A DNA stretch of 64,000 nucleotides from NCBI RefSeq assembly GCF_023824195.1, contig NZ_CP085442.1, forward strand, positions 4,068,001-4,132,000, written 5' to 3'. This stretch comes from Priestia megaterium. Lineage in GTDB: Bacteria > Bacillota > Bacilli > Bacillales > Bacillaceae_H. Position numbers and translations under genes: made by a program. The notes under the pieces were generated by a model. That model ran no database searches and was not told the origin of the DNA. It saw only the letters and a list, made by a program, of their open reading frames with translations. Below are positions 1 to 9,691 of this stretch, in pieces; position 1 is the first letter of the stretch; the number at the start of each line of letters is the position of its first letter.

Positions 1-985
1 TATCCGTAATACCTTTGTCTTTCAGATCATAAAGCGTTTCTTGAACCGTATCATATAATACGTCGAGCTGATGGCTTCCCGTCCCCCCATAAATCGTTAC
101 AAGACCGCTGTCTCGATAAGAAGAATGATAAGAAAAAACAGAGTAAGCCAAGCCGCGCTGTTCGCGGACTTCTTGGAACAAACGACTGCTCATACTTCCA
201 CCAAGCACGTTATTTAGTACAATTAAGCTATATACATCTTCTCCGCCGATTGGCAAACCTTTAAAGCCAAGGCAAAGATGAGCTTGTTCTGTCTCCTTTT
301 TGCGGGCAATATGATTTGTATGGAACTCTGGCTGAACATATTGATGAGCGGAATGACTTGACGTATATGTACCAAAATAGTTTTCCACCTGTTGAATAAA
401 ACTCTCATCAATGTTTCCAGCTACTGAAATAACGATGTTTTCGGGAATATACATTTGCTCCATATACTGACGAAGCGAATCACCGTTAAATGTTTTTAAC
501 GTATCTTCCGTTCCTAAAATCGGATAGCCTAATGGATGATTGCCGTATACGGCTTTTCCTAATAGATCGTGTACAATATCATCAGGTGTATCTTCATACA
601 TTTTAATTTCTTCATATACAACATTTTTTTCACGAGCTAATTCCTCTTCATCAAATGAAGAATTAAAGAACATATCCGCCAGCACATCTAGCGCTTGATC
701 TGCGTGTTCGTCTAATACTTTTGCATAGTAGCACGTGTATTCTTTAGAAGTGAATGCATTTACTTGTCCCCCAATGCGGTCGAAGCTTTCTGCAATTTCA
801 CGAGCAGATCTTGTTTTTGTTCCTTTAAAAAACATATGTTCAAGAAAATGTGATACACCATTAATTTCAGGGTGTTCACTTCGAGAACCCGTTCCGATCC
901 ACACCCCAATGGCCACAGATCGAACAGTTGGGATATTTTCCAATACAATTCTTACACCATTTTTGCACGTATATCGTTTTATCAA
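1..985 (-). CDS. mlpA: M16-family zinc peptidase (MlpA/YmxG), C-terminus beyond window
   Basis: Processing-peptidase-like zinc metalloprotease of the M16 family. The inverted zinc motif HFLEH lies at residues 46-50 inside NGVSHFLEHMFFKGT. The start is TTG, placed by a GGGAGG site nine bases upstream and by agreement with family N-termini (MIKRYTCKNGVRIVLEN). About 328 codons are visible and the gene runs off the left edge; the family is about 410 residues, so the C-terminal lobe is missing only because the window ends. It follows the deacetylase-like gene by 28 bp and is probably cotranscribed with it. Family and zinc motif are certain; the physiological substrate is not known from sequence. 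Confidence 0.93.
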   Translation of the reverse strand, partial: MIKRYTCKNGVRIVLENIPTVRSVAIGVWIGTGSRSEHPEINGVSHFLEHMFFKGTKTRSAREIAESFDRIGGQVNAFTSKEYTCYYAKVLDEHADQALDVLADMFFNSSFDEEELAREKNVVYEEIKMYEDTPDDIVHDLLGKAVYGNHPLGYPILGTEDTLKTFNGDSLRQYMEQMYIPENIVISVAGNIDESFIQQVENYFGTYTSSHSAHQYVQPEFHTNHIARKKETEQAHLCLGFKGLPIGGEDVYSLIVLNNVLGGSMSSRLFQEVREQRGLAYSVFSYHSSYRDSGLVTIYGGTGSHQLDVLYDTVQETLYDLKDKGITD

Positions 986-1013
986 GCTAGTGCCTCCCTT
1001 TTGCTTATCTCAC

Positions 1014-1994
1014 TTACTTCTTAGTAGAAGAAGGTATTTTCATCATTCTTTCTTCATCTAGCATTGTTGACACATCGCTAACTTTCAGGCCCTTGCGTTC
1101 AATATCGGTTAACAATTGGTCAAGCGATTCAGCCGTTGATTCAGTCGGGTGCATCAGTACAATAGCCCCTGGGTGAATCTTTTTCATTACTCGATTAATT
1201 AACACTTCTGAACTTGGCTTTTGCCAATCGATTGTATCAACTGTCCACATGATTGTACTCATTTTTAACTGAGAAGCAAGCGTTACTACTTCGGGGCGAA
1301 AACTGCCGCTCGGCGGAGCAAACCATTTTACTTTTTGTCCCGTAGTAGATGTAATAATATCATTCGTTTTTTTAAGCTGCTGATTGATTTGACTAGCCGA
1401 TAAAGTGGCCATATCAGGATGAGAATAAGAGTGGTTTCCTACTTCATGCCCTGCGTCTACAATCATTTTTGCCATATCTGGATTATTTTTAACCCATTTT
1501 CCTTCTAAAAAGAAGGTTGCTTTAGCATGGTGCTTTTTTAGCACTTCTAACATTTTAGGCAAATACTCGTTCCCCCATGCTACGTTCACTGTAAACGATA
1601 CCATAGGCTTTTCATCGTGTCCACGGTAGATAGGTTCCTGTGGTAAATCCCTCAAGTGAACCTTTGGTCTAACCTGTTTGTACACTAGTTTTTTTTCATC
1701 AAATTTACCCGCAGGTTTCATATTTTTATAAGAAGCAGCAAGATCAACTTTTATGCCGTTATAGCCAGGAACCCGTTTCCAAACGGGATCGATTCGTGCA
1801 TTCGCTGCTGGCTTTTCATAATCTTTTGCTTTTTCTTCAATCTTTTGATATAACGCATCATGCTGAGCTGATACAAGTTGTACATCGGATTTAAGTGCTT
1901 CTATATATGCTTCAGCAAAAGGATTATAAATAGATTTATATGTAATTGCCAGTAAAAATAGAAATGCTGTAAATTGCACAATGGTTCTCTTCAC
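1014..1994 (-). CDS. ylxY: Polysaccharide deacetylase-like membrane-anchored protein YlxY
   Basis: A 326-residue protein with an N-terminal hydrophobic segment (about residues 5-22), a linker, and a NodB-type carbohydrate esterase 4 domain from about residue 130. The zinc motif HSYSH is at 188-192. The usual TFDDG motif that carries the catalytic aspartate reads VNVAWGNE at 136-143, so both acidic residues are missing. Activity on peptidoglycan or another polymer is therefore doubtful, or uses different chemistry. The start is GTG after GGGGGAAGGA. It sits between pnp and mlpA as in B. subtilis. It is probably a cell-surface protein; any role in sporulation or wall modification is inferred from PdaB relatives. 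Confidence 0.88.
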   Translation of the reverse strand: MKRTIVQFTAFLFLLAITYKSIYNPFAEAYIEALKSDVQLVSAQHDALYQKIEEKAKDYEKPAANARIDPVWKRVPGYNGIKVDLAASYKNMKPAGKFDEKKLVYKQVRPKVHLRDLPQEPIYRGHDEKPMVSFTVNVAWGNEYLPKMLEVLKKHHAKATFFLEGKWVKNNPDMAKMIVDAGHEVGNHSYSHPDMATLSASQINQQLKKTNDIITSTTGQKVKWFAPPSGSFRPEVVTLASQLKMSTIMWTVDTIDWQKPSSEVLINRVMKKIHPGAIVLMHPTESTAESLDQLLTDIERKGLKVSDVSTMLDEERMMKIPSSTKK

Positions 1995-2060
1995 TTATCC
2001 TTCCCCCTTTACCATTTAAAATATGTATAAAGAGGACAAGGTAGAACAAACATCTACAAA

Positions 2061-2104
2061 CGATAAAATCGCCCTACACATGGATTTTCTTCATGTATGG
2101 ACGA
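2061..2104 (-). terminator. Probable terminator after pnp
   Basis: Two 12-13 base arms, 2070-2082 and 2092-2103, form an imperfect stem on the minus strand and are followed by GATTTTATCG. The U-run is short, so termination may be partial. Confidence 0.5.
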
Positions 2105-2136
2105 TTTCACAATATCTATATAGTAGTAAAAGAAGA

Positions 2137-4263
2137 TTATTTTGTTTCTTTTGCTTTTTCTTCTTTTTCTTTTTGTTCTTTTAAAATTGCTTTACGAGAT
2201 AAGTTAACGCGGCCTTGTTTATCAATTTCCATAACCTTAACTAAAATCTCGTCGCCAATCGATACAACGTCTTCTACTTTTCCAATACGCTCTTCTGCAA
2301 GCTCTGAAATATGAACAAGCCCATCTTTTCCGCTGAAGATTTCTACAAATGCACCGAATTTTTCAATTCGTTTTACTTTTCCTAAGTACATTTGGCCGAC
2401 TTCAACTTCGCGTACAAGATCTTCAATAATTTTCTTCGCTTTTTCATTCATCGGCTGATCAATAGAAGAAATGAAGATTGTACCATCTTGTTCGATATCA
2501 ATTTTAACGCCTGTTTCTTCGATAATTTTATTGATTTGCTTGCCGCTTGGTCCAATAACATCACGAATTTTATCAGGGTTAATAGCCATTGTAAGGATCT
2601 TAGGCGCATATTGAGAAAGCTCTTGGCGAGGCGTAGCAATCGTTGACATCATATGATTTAAGATCTGCATACGGCCTTTTTTTGCTTGTTGAAGGGCTTC
2701 ATCTAAAATTTCACGAGATAACCCGTCAATTTTAATATCCATTTGAAGCGCAGTTACGCCATTTTCCGTACCTGCTACTTTAAAGTCCATATCTCCTAGG
2801 TGATCTTCCATTCCTTGAATGTCCGTTAGAATCGAGTAGTGTTCACCTGATTTGATCAGACCCATGGCAATCCCTGCTACAGGTGCTTTAATTGGAACCC
2901 CAGCATCCATCATTGCAAGCGTACTTGCACAAATACTTGCTTGTGAAGTAGAACCGTTTGACTCTAATACTTCAGATACAAGACGAATTGTATAAGGGAA
3001 ATCTTTTTCATTTGGAATAACCGGCTCAAGTGCACGTTCACCTAGCGCACCATGTCCAATTTCACGACGACCCGGTCCGCGCATCGGTCTAGTTTCACCA
3101 ACACTAAATGAAGGGAAGTTATAGTGATGCATGAAACGTTTAGATTCTTCTACACTTAAACCATCTAAAATTTGCACATCGCCAAGTGCACCTAATGTAC
3201 AGATGCTAAGCGCTTGAGTTTGTCCACGCGTAAATAATCCAGATCCGTGTGTACGAGGAAGCAAGTTTGTTTCAGAAGAAAGTGGACGAATTTCGTCAAT
3301 ACTACGGCCATCAGGACGCACTTTTTCTTCTGTGATCAAGCGACGCACTTCACTTTTAACAAGCTTCGATAAAATTTCATTCACTTGATTTAGTACTTCT
3401 TCTTCTACATCTTGCTCTTCAAATTTTGCAGCTACTGCGCTTTTCACTTCTTTAATCGCATTTTCGCGCGCATGCTTTTCTTGAACTTGAACGGCACGGT
3501 TCATGTCACCTTCTGCAATTTCACGAACTTGACGCTCAAGGTCAGCATCAACAGTATAAAGCTCAACTTCTACTTTTTCTTTGCCTACTGCTGCTACAAT
3601 TTCTTCTTGGAACGCAATTAATTTTTTAATTTGCTCGTGTCCAAACATAATTGCTTCTAACATTACTTCTTCCGGTACTTCATCCGCGCCTGCTTCAACC
3701 ATGTTGATCGCGTCTTTTGTACCAGCAACCGTCAGATGAATATCGCTTTTTTCAAGCTCATCTACCGTTGGGTTTACAACAAATTCATTGTCTACACGGC
3801 CTACGATTACGCCTGCAATAGGACCTTCAAATGGAATATCAGATACTGATAATGCTAATGAAGAACCGAACATTGCCGCGATTTCTGAAGAACAGTTTTG
3901 ATCTACGCTCATTACAACGCTGACAACTTGAACTTCGTTTCGGAAACCATCTGCGAATAAAGGACGAATCGGACGGTCGATTAAACGGCTAGCCAAGATT
4001 GCTTTTTCACTTGGTCTGCCTTCACGCTTAATGAATCCACCTGGGATTTTACCGACTGCATATAAACGCTCTTCATAGTTTACTGTTAACGGGAAGAAAT
4101 CTACATTTTTAGGCTCTTTTGAAGCCGTTGCTGTACTTAATACAACTGTGTCTCCATAGCGGATTAATGCTGCGCCATTTGCTTGTTTTGCCAACTGGCC
4201 AACTTCAACTTCTAGCTTTCGTCCAGCTAGATCTACGGAGAACACTCGTTTTTCTTGTTCCAT
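2137..4263 (-). CDS. pnp: Polyribonucleotide nucleotidyltransferase (PNPase)
   Basis: Phosphate-dependent 3'-5' exoribonuclease of the RNA degradation machinery, also active in DNA repair in Bacillus. At 708 residues it is full length: two RNase PH domains separated by a helical domain, then a KH domain ([14 protein letters not shown], about 555-615) and an S1 domain (about 625-695) ending in a lysine and glutamate-rich tail. The ATG follows AGAGAGGGG. It lies directly downstream of rpsO as in most bacteria, but a strong terminator separates them and a separate promoter with TATAAT sits in the gap. Identification is secure. Confidence 0.98.
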   Translation of the reverse strand: MEQEKRVFSVDLAGRKLEVEVGQLAKQANGAALIRYGDTVVLSTATASKEPKNVDFFPLTVNYEERLYAVGKIPGGFIKREGRPSEKAILASRLIDRPIRPLFADGFRNEVQVVSVVMSVDQNCSSEIAAMFGSSLALSVSDIPFEGPIAGVIVGRVDNEFVVNPTVDELEKSDIHLTVAGTKDAINMVEAGADEVPEEVMLEAIMFGHEQIKKLIAFQEEIVAAVGKEKVEVELYTVDADLERQVREIAEGDMNRAVQVQEKHARENAIKEVKSAVAAKFEEQDVEEEVLNQVNEILSKLVKSEVRRLITEEKVRPDGRSIDEIRPLSSETNLLPRTHGSGLFTRGQTQALSICTLGALGDVQILDGLSVEESKRFMHHYNFPSFSVGETRPMRGPGRREIGHGALGERALEPVIPNEKDFPYTIRLVSEVLESNGSTSQASICASTLAMMDAGVPIKAPVAGIAMGLIKSGEHYSILTDIQGMEDHLGDMDFKVAGTENGVTALQMDIKIDGLSREILDEALQQAKKGRMQILNHMMSTIATPRQELSQYAPKILTMAINPDKIRDVIGPSGKQINKIIEETGVKIDIEQDGTIFISSIDQPMNEKAKKIIEDLVREVEVGQMYLGKVKRIEKFGAFVEIFSGKDGLVHISELAEERIGKVEDVVSIGDEILVKVMEIDKQGRVNLSRKAILKEQKEKEEKAKETK

Positions 4264-4321
4264 ATCGACGAGTACCCCTCTCTACATATAAAATATGTAT
4301 GTAATCAAATGTGATAGTTTT

Positions 4322-4350
4322 ATTATAAACGAAATATCCAAAAACAATAG
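4322..4350 (-). promoter_or_regulatory. Candidate pnp promoter
   Basis: The minus strand has a perfect -10 TATAAT (4322-4327) 17 bp from a poor -35 CTATTG (4345-4350), about 60 bp upstream of the pnp start and downstream of the rpsO terminator. Confidence 0.5.
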
Positions 4351-4397
4351 CTTTTTTCACATTATGTAGCATCTTTAATGTTTCTTAAATGTACATA

Positions 4398-4426
4398 CTA
4401 AAAAAGCGGGAATGCTCCCGCTTTCT
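4398..4426 (-). terminator. rpsO terminator
   Basis: Stem AAGCGGGA/TCCCGCTT with a short loop and a TTTTTT tail on the minus strand, just after the rpsO stop. Confidence 0.9.
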
Positions 4427-4431
4427 TCTTA

Positions 4432-4701
4432 TTATCGACGTAAACCAAGTTTGTTGATTAACTCACGATAACGAGTAACGTCTTTGTTACGTAGGTAGTT
4501 AAGTAAGTTACGACGTCGACCTACCATTTTTAAAAGACCACGACGTGAATGGTGATCCTTTTTATGAGTACGTAAGTGACCGTTTAGATTGTTAATTTGC
4601 TCTGTTAGGACAGCGATTTGAACTTCTGGAGAACCAGTGTCGTTCGCATGAGTTTTGTACTCACTAATGATTTCATTTTTACGCTCTTGTGTGATAGCCA
4701 T
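4432..4701 (-). CDS. rpsO: 30S ribosomal protein S15
   Basis: Primary 16S rRNA-binding protein of the small-subunit platform. At 89 residues it has the usual family length and the canonical N-terminus [12 protein letters not shown]. An in-frame GTG nine bases upstream lies inside the GGAGGTGA ribosome-binding site and is not the start; the ATG five bases after that site is. It is monocistronic: own promoter upstream, strong terminator downstream. S15 of Gram-positive bacteria usually represses its own translation through the mRNA leader, which fits the leader of about 85 nt here. Confidence 0.98.
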   Translation of the reverse strand: MAITQERKNEIISEYKTHANDTGSPEVQIAVLTEQINNLNGHLRTHKKDHHSRRGLLKMVGRRRNLLNYLRNKDVTRYRELINKLGLRR

Positions 4702-4787
4702 CCTATTCACCTCCTTATTATTAAACCCCAGTTACCGAGCAAAACGTTGGTGAATCGTAATGCCAAGCAATGGTTGTTTTACATACA
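4702..4787 (-). ncRNA. 5' leader of rpsO (possible S15 autoregulatory leader)
   Basis: Non-coding leader between the promoter and the rpsO ribosome-binding site. It contains GC-containing segments (GCTTGGCATTACG, GCTCGGTAACTGGGG) able to pair locally. An S15 binding site is expected here from other Firmicutes, but the exact fold was not established. Confidence 0.45.
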
Positions 4788-4793
4788 AGTGTT

Positions 4794-4822
4794 ATGTTAC
4801 TACTTATTAGAACAAAAAGCAA
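4794..4822 (-). promoter_or_regulatory. SigA-type promoter of rpsO
   Basis: -35 TTGCTT (4817-4822), 17 bp spacer, -10 TAACAT (4794-4799) on the minus strand. Confidence 0.75.
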
Positions 4823-4850
4823 GTCGTAGCAACTATTTATATATATTTTT

Positions 4851-5807
4851 TTATTTTTTATGTTTTTGAATTCCTTCAAAATAAGCAAGGGCTTCTTCCT
4901 TGTCCTTTGAGATCTGACCGACAAGCTCTTCGATGCCGCTGAACTTTTTTTCTGAACGAATCATTCGGTGCCATTTCACCGTTACGTGCTGATCGTAGAT
5001 TTGCTCGTCAAATGATAATAAGTGGACTTCGATTGTTGGCTTTTCTAAATTATCGTGAAAAGTCGGCTTGTAGCCCACGTTGCATACTCCTGCATACCAC
5101 TTGCCGTGGAGCTGAAGCTCAACAGCATACACGCCGATGCGCGGAAGTAAATACTCATCGTCTAAAGCGATGTTAGCAGTCGGAAAACCTATTTGCCTGC
5201 CTCGCTTTTCTCCATGAGTTACTGTACCTGACACTTCATAATAGCGCCCAAGCAGCTCTTTTACTCGATGCATGTCTCCATTTGCTAAATTTTCGCGAAT
5301 AAGCGTTGAACTAATTTTTTCTTCGCCATTTGTTAACTTATCAATTGTTGTTTGAGTGAATTTTGATCGAGAATGAAATGGTAGTATTTCCATTGTTCCT
5401 TTACCTAACTTTCCATACGTATAGTCAAATCCAGCTACCACATGCTGCACATTCAGGCCAATAATATACTGATCAACAAACTCTTGAGGCAATAGTGCTG
5501 CAAACTGTTTATCAAAATGAACGATATATAAAAAGTCAATTCCCATTTCCTCAATGAGTTTCTTTTTTTCTTGAAGTGGTGTGATCATATCAATGTGCTG
5601 TACATTGCGCCCGAGCACCACAGAAGGGTGAGGAGTAAACGTCATAACAGCACTAGCTATGCCTTTTTCATCCGCTAACTGTTTTGCTGAATTTATCACT
5701 TGCTGATGCCCTAAATGCACACCATCAAAATAACCAAGCGCTAACACTGATTGTTGAACAGCTTCTCGTTGAAAGTGGTGTGGATGTCGAATTTCAATCG
5801 TTTCCAA
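4851..5807 (-). CDS. ribF: Bifunctional riboflavin kinase / FAD synthetase (RibF, RibC of Bacillus)
   Basis: Converts riboflavin to FMN and FMN to FAD. The N-terminal adenylyltransferase domain has the nucleotide-binding LGYFDGVHLGH near residue 25; the C-terminal half is the riboflavin kinase barrel, with GRQIGFPTANI near 190. The start chosen is TTG (giving METIEIRHPHHF), because AAGGTGA lies eight to nine bases upstream and the family begins at this point. A GTG 12 bases further upstream (5819) is the alternative. It lies 28 bp after truB and has no promoter of its own, so it is probably cotranscribed with truB. B. subtilis ribC mutants lower FMN and derepress riboflavin genes. Confidence 0.95.
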   Translation of the reverse strand: METIEIRHPHHFQREAVQQSVLALGYFDGVHLGHQQVINSAKQLADEKGIASAVMTFTPHPSVVLGRNVQHIDMITPLQEKKKLIEEMGIDFLYIVHFDKQFAALLPQEFVDQYIIGLNVQHVVAGFDYTYGKLGKGTMEILPFHSRSKFTQTTIDKLTNGEEKISSTLIRENLANGDMHRVKELLGRYYEVSGTVTHGEKRGRQIGFPTANIALDDEYLLPRIGVYAVELQLHGKWYAGVCNVGYKPTFHDNLEKPTIEVHLLSFDEQIYDQHVTVKWHRMIRSEKKFSGIEELVGQISKDKEEALAYFEGIQKHKK

Positions 5808-5835
5808 AACACAGTTCACCTTTTCCCTAACCGGT

Positions 5836-6753
5836 CTAGTCGATTGCCAACACTTTAACCGGCTTCATTAAATGTTTTTTTGTTGGGTGCTGAGCATAAA
5901 TTGCTAAGCACTTGCCTGCAGAATTTATCATTAAAAAGAATGGTTCTTTTTTTAACTCTTCATCTTCCGTACACGGCAATACCGCGCCGTTTTTCACTTT
6001 CTCTGCTAATGTATCACTAATTTGAAGTTTCGGCAAATGATTAAGAGCTTCTTCGATCGAATGTAGTTTCTCATTGATCGTTTCTTCTTCTACCGCCCGC
6101 TCAATATCTTCAAATGTCACACAATCTTCCAGTGAAAACTGCCCCGAACCCGTTCGCTGCAAATACGACATATGAGATGGATAGCCAAGAGCTTCTCCAA
6201 TCATCACAGCAAGCGTTCGCACATATGTACCTTTGCTGCACGTTACGCGGAATTTGAAGGAAATTTGTTCTCCCTCAAATGTAGCGCGATCATCCAGCAG
6301 TTCAAAGTTATAGATATGAATGGTTCTAACAGGGCGCTCTACCTCGATTCCTTGCCTTGCATATTCATATAGTTTTTTACCTTTGACCTTTACCGCTGAA
6401 TACATTGGAGGGACTTGCTGAAGTTCTCCTGTCATCGAAGACAGCACTTCTTCGATTTGAGCACGTGAAAAAGAATCCACTACTTTCTTTTCTTCTACAA
6501 CCTCTCCGGAAGAATCTTCTGTTGTTGTAGAAAATCCGAGTGTAACTTCTCCTTCATAGGTTTTAGTAGCTCCTGTTAGATATTCTACAATTTTGGTAGC
6601 TCTACCGATGCAAATAGGCAATACCCCTGTAACGTCTGGGTCTAATGTGCCTGTATGCCCTACTTTTTTAGTACGAAGCAGCTTTCGGACTTTAAACACA
6701 CAGTCGTGCGAAGTCAGGCCAGCTGGTTTATGTAAAACTAAAACACCGTCCAC
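5836..6753 (-). CDS. truB: tRNA pseudouridine-55 synthase TruB
   Basis: Isomerises U55 in the T-loop of most tRNAs. At 305 residues it matches the family length. The catalytic aspartate is D38 in GHTGTLDPDVTG, and LHKPAGLTSHD near the N-terminus is the conserved KPxGxTS motif. The start is GTG, eight bases after AAAGGAGATG. In B. subtilis truB continues the nusA-infB operon, but here a strong hairpin terminator separates it from rbfA. No clear promoter was found in the 90 bp gap, so expression may depend on readthrough or on a promoter overlapping the hairpin. Confidence 0.97.
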   Translation of the reverse strand: MDGVLVLHKPAGLTSHDCVFKVRKLLRTKKVGHTGTLDPDVTGVLPICIGRATKIVEYLTGATKTYEGEVTLGFSTTTEDSSGEVVEEKKVVDSFSRAQIEEVLSSMTGELQQVPPMYSAVKVKGKKLYEYARQGIEVERPVRTIHIYNFELLDDRATFEGEQISFKFRVTCSKGTYVRTLAVMIGEALGYPSHMSYLQRTGSGQFSLEDCVTFEDIERAVEEETINEKLHSIEEALNHLPKLQISDTLAEKVKNGAVLPCTEDEELKKEPFFLMINSAGKCLAIYAQHPTKKHLMKPVKVLAID

Positions 6754-6775
6754 TCATTCTTCATCTCCTTTTCAT

Positions 6776-6826
6776 TTAAAAAAGGGTGTCTCAGAAGCAA
6801 AAACCACTTTTGAGACACCCTTTTTT
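6776..6826 (-). terminator. Strong terminator between rbfA and truB
   Basis: Perfect 13-bp arms (6781-6793 and 6810-6822, core GGGTGTCTCA) flanked by A and T runs on both sides, so it could work in both directions. Confidence 0.92.
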
Positions 6827-6845
6827 GTTTCTACATTCACTGATC

Positions 6846-7211
6846 TTATTCGTTCTCTTGATGGTCATCGCTTTCTTTTTTAATTTCATGAAGCAATGAT
6901 TCAATTCGATTACCATAATCAATTGATTCATCAAACTCAAACGTAATTTCAGGTGTTTTACGTAAGCGAATGCGCTGACCGATTTCTGAGCGAATAAATC
7001 CTTTTGCTTTCGCAAGTCCTTTTAACGTATTCTCACGCTGTTCAGCATCTCCTAAAACAGAGATATAAACTTTCGCTTGCTGTAAATCGCCTGATACTTG
7101 AACATCTGTTACAGTCACAAAACCGATGCGCGGATCCTTGATTTTACGATTTAAAATCTCGCCCATCTCTTTTTTCATTTGTTCTCCGACTCTAGTTGCT
7201 CTTATGTTCAT
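6846..7211 (-). CDS. rbfA: 30S ribosome-binding factor RbfA
   Basis: Late 30S assembly factor with a KH-like fold that binds free small subunits and helps mature the 16S 5' end. Residues [20 protein letters not shown] and [11 protein letters not shown] are family signatures. The start is the ATG giving [15 protein letters not shown], preceded by AAAGGGGTGA; a Met eight codons upstream has no ribosome-binding site. The resulting 121 residues match the family. It is the last gene before a strong terminator in the rimP-nusA-infB string. Confidence 0.96.
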   Translation of the reverse strand: MNIRATRVGEQMKKEMGEILNRKIKDPRIGFVTVTDVQVSGDLQQAKVYISVLGDAEQRENTLKGLAKAKGFIRSEIGQRIRLRKTPEITFEFDESIDYGNRIESLLHEIKKESDDHQENE

Positions 7212-7225
7212 CTGTGTCACCCCTT

Positions 7226-7504
7226 TTATAACCAATCAAAAGTTGTAATGGTACGTTCAATCTCTGGAAAAGAATCAATCAAGCTTAGCGCTTTTTGCAG
7301 TTCTTGTTCCGTTGTGACACGGCTAGATGAGACTGCGACAATGCTAATTTTTGTTCGTTGCCACACATCTTGAAAATCAGTTTCTGAAACTGATACGTTA
7401 AACCGCTGCTTCAAGCGCATCAAGATGCGCTGAAGCACGGCACGTTTTTCTTTAAGAGAAGCAGCATCGTAAATTAAGCATTCACACTCCACTAGTCCAA
7501 TCAT
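7226..7504 (-). CDS. ylxP: YlxP family protein (DUF503)
   Basis: A small 92-residue protein of the DUF503/YlxP family, always found between infB and rbfA in Firmicutes. Conserved features seen are the [12 protein letters not shown] helix and the [14 protein letters not shown] strand. The start overlaps the infB stop as ATGA, so translation is probably coupled. Genomic position suggests a role in ribosome assembly or translation; the biochemical function cannot be read from the sequence. Confidence 0.9.
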   Translation of the reverse strand: MIGLVECECLIYDAASLKEKRAVLQRILMRLKQRFNVSVSETDFQDVWQRTKISIVAVSSSRVTTEQELQKALSLIDSFPEIERTITTFDWL

Positions 7505-9372
7505 TTAGGATCAATTTGCTCCATTACATATGCTTCAATAATATCTCCTTCTTTAATATCATTGAAGTTTTTAATTGTAATACCACACTCATATCCTTGA
7601 GCGACTTCTTTTGCATCGTCTTTAAAGCGTTTTAGCACATCTACTTCACCTTCAAAGATAACAATTCCGTCACGGATTAAACGAATTCCACTGTTACGCG
7701 TAATTTTACCGTCTGTTACGTAACTTCCTGCGATTGTACCAACTTTTGATACTTTGAATGTTTGACGTACTTCCACTTGACCGATGATTTTTTCAGCAAA
7801 CTCAGGATCAAGCATTCCTTTCATCGCAGATTCAATTTCTTCAATTACTTTATAAATAATGCGGTGAAGACGAATATCTACGTTTTCTACGTCAGCTGTA
7901 CGTTTTGCTCCAGCATCCGGACGCACGTTAAAGCCGATAACGATTGCGTTAGAAGCAGTTGCAAGAATGATATCAGATTCTGTAATCGCACCTACACCCG
8001 TATGGATAATACGAACATTTACACCCTCTACATCAATCTTTTGAAGAGCAGCAGCCAATGCTTCTACAGAACCTTGTACGTCTGCTTTTACGATAAGGTT
8101 TAAGTCTTTCATTTCACCTTGTTTAATTTTTTCAAATAAATCATCTAAGCTTACGCGAGACTTTTCACCGCGCTGTTGTTCAAGCTGCTTTTGAGCACGA
8201 GCTTCTCCGATTTGACGAGCTGTTTTCTCATCTTCAAACACTAAGAAACGATCTCCAGCTAACGGAACTTCGTTTAAGCCAGTAATCTCAACCGGAGTAG
8301 ATGGTCCTACTTCCTTCACACGGCGGCCGATATCATTTACCATTGCGCGAACGCGGCCAAACGTATTTCCGACTACGATTGGATCACCTACGCGTAGTGT
8401 ACCAGTTTGAACAAGAAGCGTTGCTACAGACCCACGGCCTTTATCTAGCTGTGCTTCTACAACTGTACCTGCTGCACGACGGTTAGGATTTGCTTTTAAC
8501 TCTTCTACTTCACTTACAAGTAAAATCATTTCAAGCAATTGATCGATACCTTCACCTGAAATGGCTGAAAGCTTACAGAAGATTGTTTCTCCGCCCCACT
8601 CTTCAGCTACAAGGCCGTGCTCCATTAGTTCTTGCATAACGCGATCTGGATTTGCTGCTTCTTTATCCATTTTGTTAACCGCAACAATAATTGGCACTTC
8701 TGCCGCTTTTGCATGGTTAATCGCTTCAATTGTTTGAGGCATTACACCATCGTCTGCTGCAACAACAAGGATTGTAATATCCGTTACTTGCGCACCGCGC
8801 GCACGCATCGTTGTAAATGCAGCATGCCCTGGTGTATCAAGGAATGTAATTTTCTTTTCGTCAACCACAACTTGATAAGCACCGATATGCTGCGTGATAC
8901 CGCCTGCTTCTGCAGCCGTTACTTTTGTGTTACGGATAGAGTCAAGAAGCGTCGTTTTACCGTGGTCAACGTGACCCATGATTGTAACAACTGGAGGACG
9001 CACTTGAAGGTCTTTTTCGTCATCAATGATTTCTAATGATTCAAAAGCAGTGTCATCTACCACTACTTCTTCTTCAACTTCTACACCGTATTCTCCGGCA
9101 ATTAGTTCGATAGAATCTTTATCTAACTCTTGGTTAATTGTTGCCATTACACCAAGCATAAATAGTTTTTTTATAATTTCAGAAGGCTCTTTGCCTAATT
9201 CTTTTGCTAACTCAGAAACCGTTAAGCTTCCGACAAACGTTACTTTTTCCGGTAACTCTTTTGCAGCTGCTGGAGCTGGTCTACCTTTTGGTGCCTGTGA
9301 CTTTTGTGCCTGTGGCTTTTTGTTACCTTTATTGTTTCCTTTGTTAGCTGTTGATTTTGTATTTTTATTCAA
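7501..9372 (-). CDS. infB: Translation initiation factor IF2, short N-terminus
   Basis: GTPase that brings fMet-tRNA to the 30S subunit and promotes subunit joining. Order: a lysine and asparagine-rich linker (1-35), an IF2_N domain (about 40-92, [20 protein letters not shown]), the G domain with GHVDHGKT at 133-140, DTPGH and NKMD, then domains II-IV. The start is TTG six bases after GGGGGTG; an in-frame ATG 15 bases upstream lacks a site. At 623 residues it is about 90 shorter than B. subtilis IF2 (716), because the first conserved N-terminal module (MRVYEYAK-like) is absent and ylxQ ends only 19 bp upstream. B. subtilis also makes a short IF2 from an internal start, so this form is probably active. 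Confidence 0.95.
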   Translation of the reverse strand: MNKNTKSTANKGNNKGNKKPQAQKSQAPKGRPAPAAAKELPEKVTFVGSLTVSELAKELGKEPSEIIKKLFMLGVMATINQELDKDSIELIAGEYGVEVEEEVVVDDTAFESLEIIDDEKDLQVRPPVVTIMGHVDHGKTTLLDSIRNTKVTAAEAGGITQHIGAYQVVVDEKKITFLDTPGHAAFTTMRARGAQVTDITILVVAADDGVMPQTIEAINHAKAAEVPIIVAVNKMDKEAANPDRVMQELMEHGLVAEEWGGETIFCKLSAISGEGIDQLLEMILLVSEVEELKANPNRRAAGTVVEAQLDKGRGSVATLLVQTGTLRVGDPIVVGNTFGRVRAMVNDIGRRVKEVGPSTPVEITGLNEVPLAGDRFLVFEDEKTARQIGEARAQKQLEQQRGEKSRVSLDDLFEKIKQGEMKDLNLIVKADVQGSVEALAAALQKIDVEGVNVRIIHTGVGAITESDIILATASNAIVIGFNVRPDAGAKRTADVENVDIRLHRIIYKVIEEIESAMKGMLDPEFAEKIIGQVEVRQTFKVSKVGTIAGSYVTDGKITRNSGIRLIRDGIVIFEGEVDVLKRFKDDAKEVAQGYECGITIKNFNDIKEGDIIEAYVMEQIDPK

Positions 9373-9391
9373 TACTTTCACCCCCATAAAA

Positions 9392-9691
9392 TTAACCGAG
9401 CATCGTTGCTAGCTTTTTAGCAAATCCCTCGTCCATAACGGCTACCACAACTCGAGCATCTTTACCAATCGCTTGACCTAGCGTGTAGCGATCGGGAACG
9501 ATTTTAACCGAAACGTTGTAGTAAGAACATTTATCCGTTACTTTTTTCTTTGTGTTTTCAGACGCATCGCTTGCTAAAAGTACTAACTTTGCTTTTTGTT
9601 TCCGAACTTCTCTAACCACAAGTTCTTCTCCAGAAATCAATTTGCGTGCACGGTTTGCAAGCCCTAAAAAGGAGATCCATTGTTCATTCAT
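9392..9691 (-). CDS. ylxQ: L7Ae-family K-turn RNA-binding protein YlxQ
   Basis: A 99-residue member of the L7Ae/L30e/S12e/Gadd45 fold family. Visible hallmarks are [16 protein letters not shown] near the N-terminus and LVLLASDAS in the core. B. subtilis YlxQ binds kink-turn RNA; which RNA it meets in vivo is unclear. It shares one base with the rnpM stop (TAATG), indicating translational coupling, and precedes infB by 19 bp. It probably helps ribosome or RNA assembly. Confidence 0.93.
   Translation of the reverse strand: MNEQWISFLGLANRARKLISGEELVVREVRKQKAKLVLLASDASENTKKKVTDKCSYYNVSVKIVPDRYTLGQAIGKDARVVVAVMDEGFAKKLATMLG

Noticed and set aside
735..1061. Plus-strand frame of 108 codons
   Set aside because: Antisense to mlpA and ylxY, whose frames are supported by family motifs; composition is typical of an antisense shadow.
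4851..5807. FMN riboswitch at the riboflavin kinase gene
   Set aside because: The gene follows truB by 28 bp, leaving no room for the aptamer; ribF in Bacillus is not usually controlled by one.
8632..9036. Plus-strand frame of 134 codons
   Set aside because: Antisense to the infB G domain; no promoter, site or homology.
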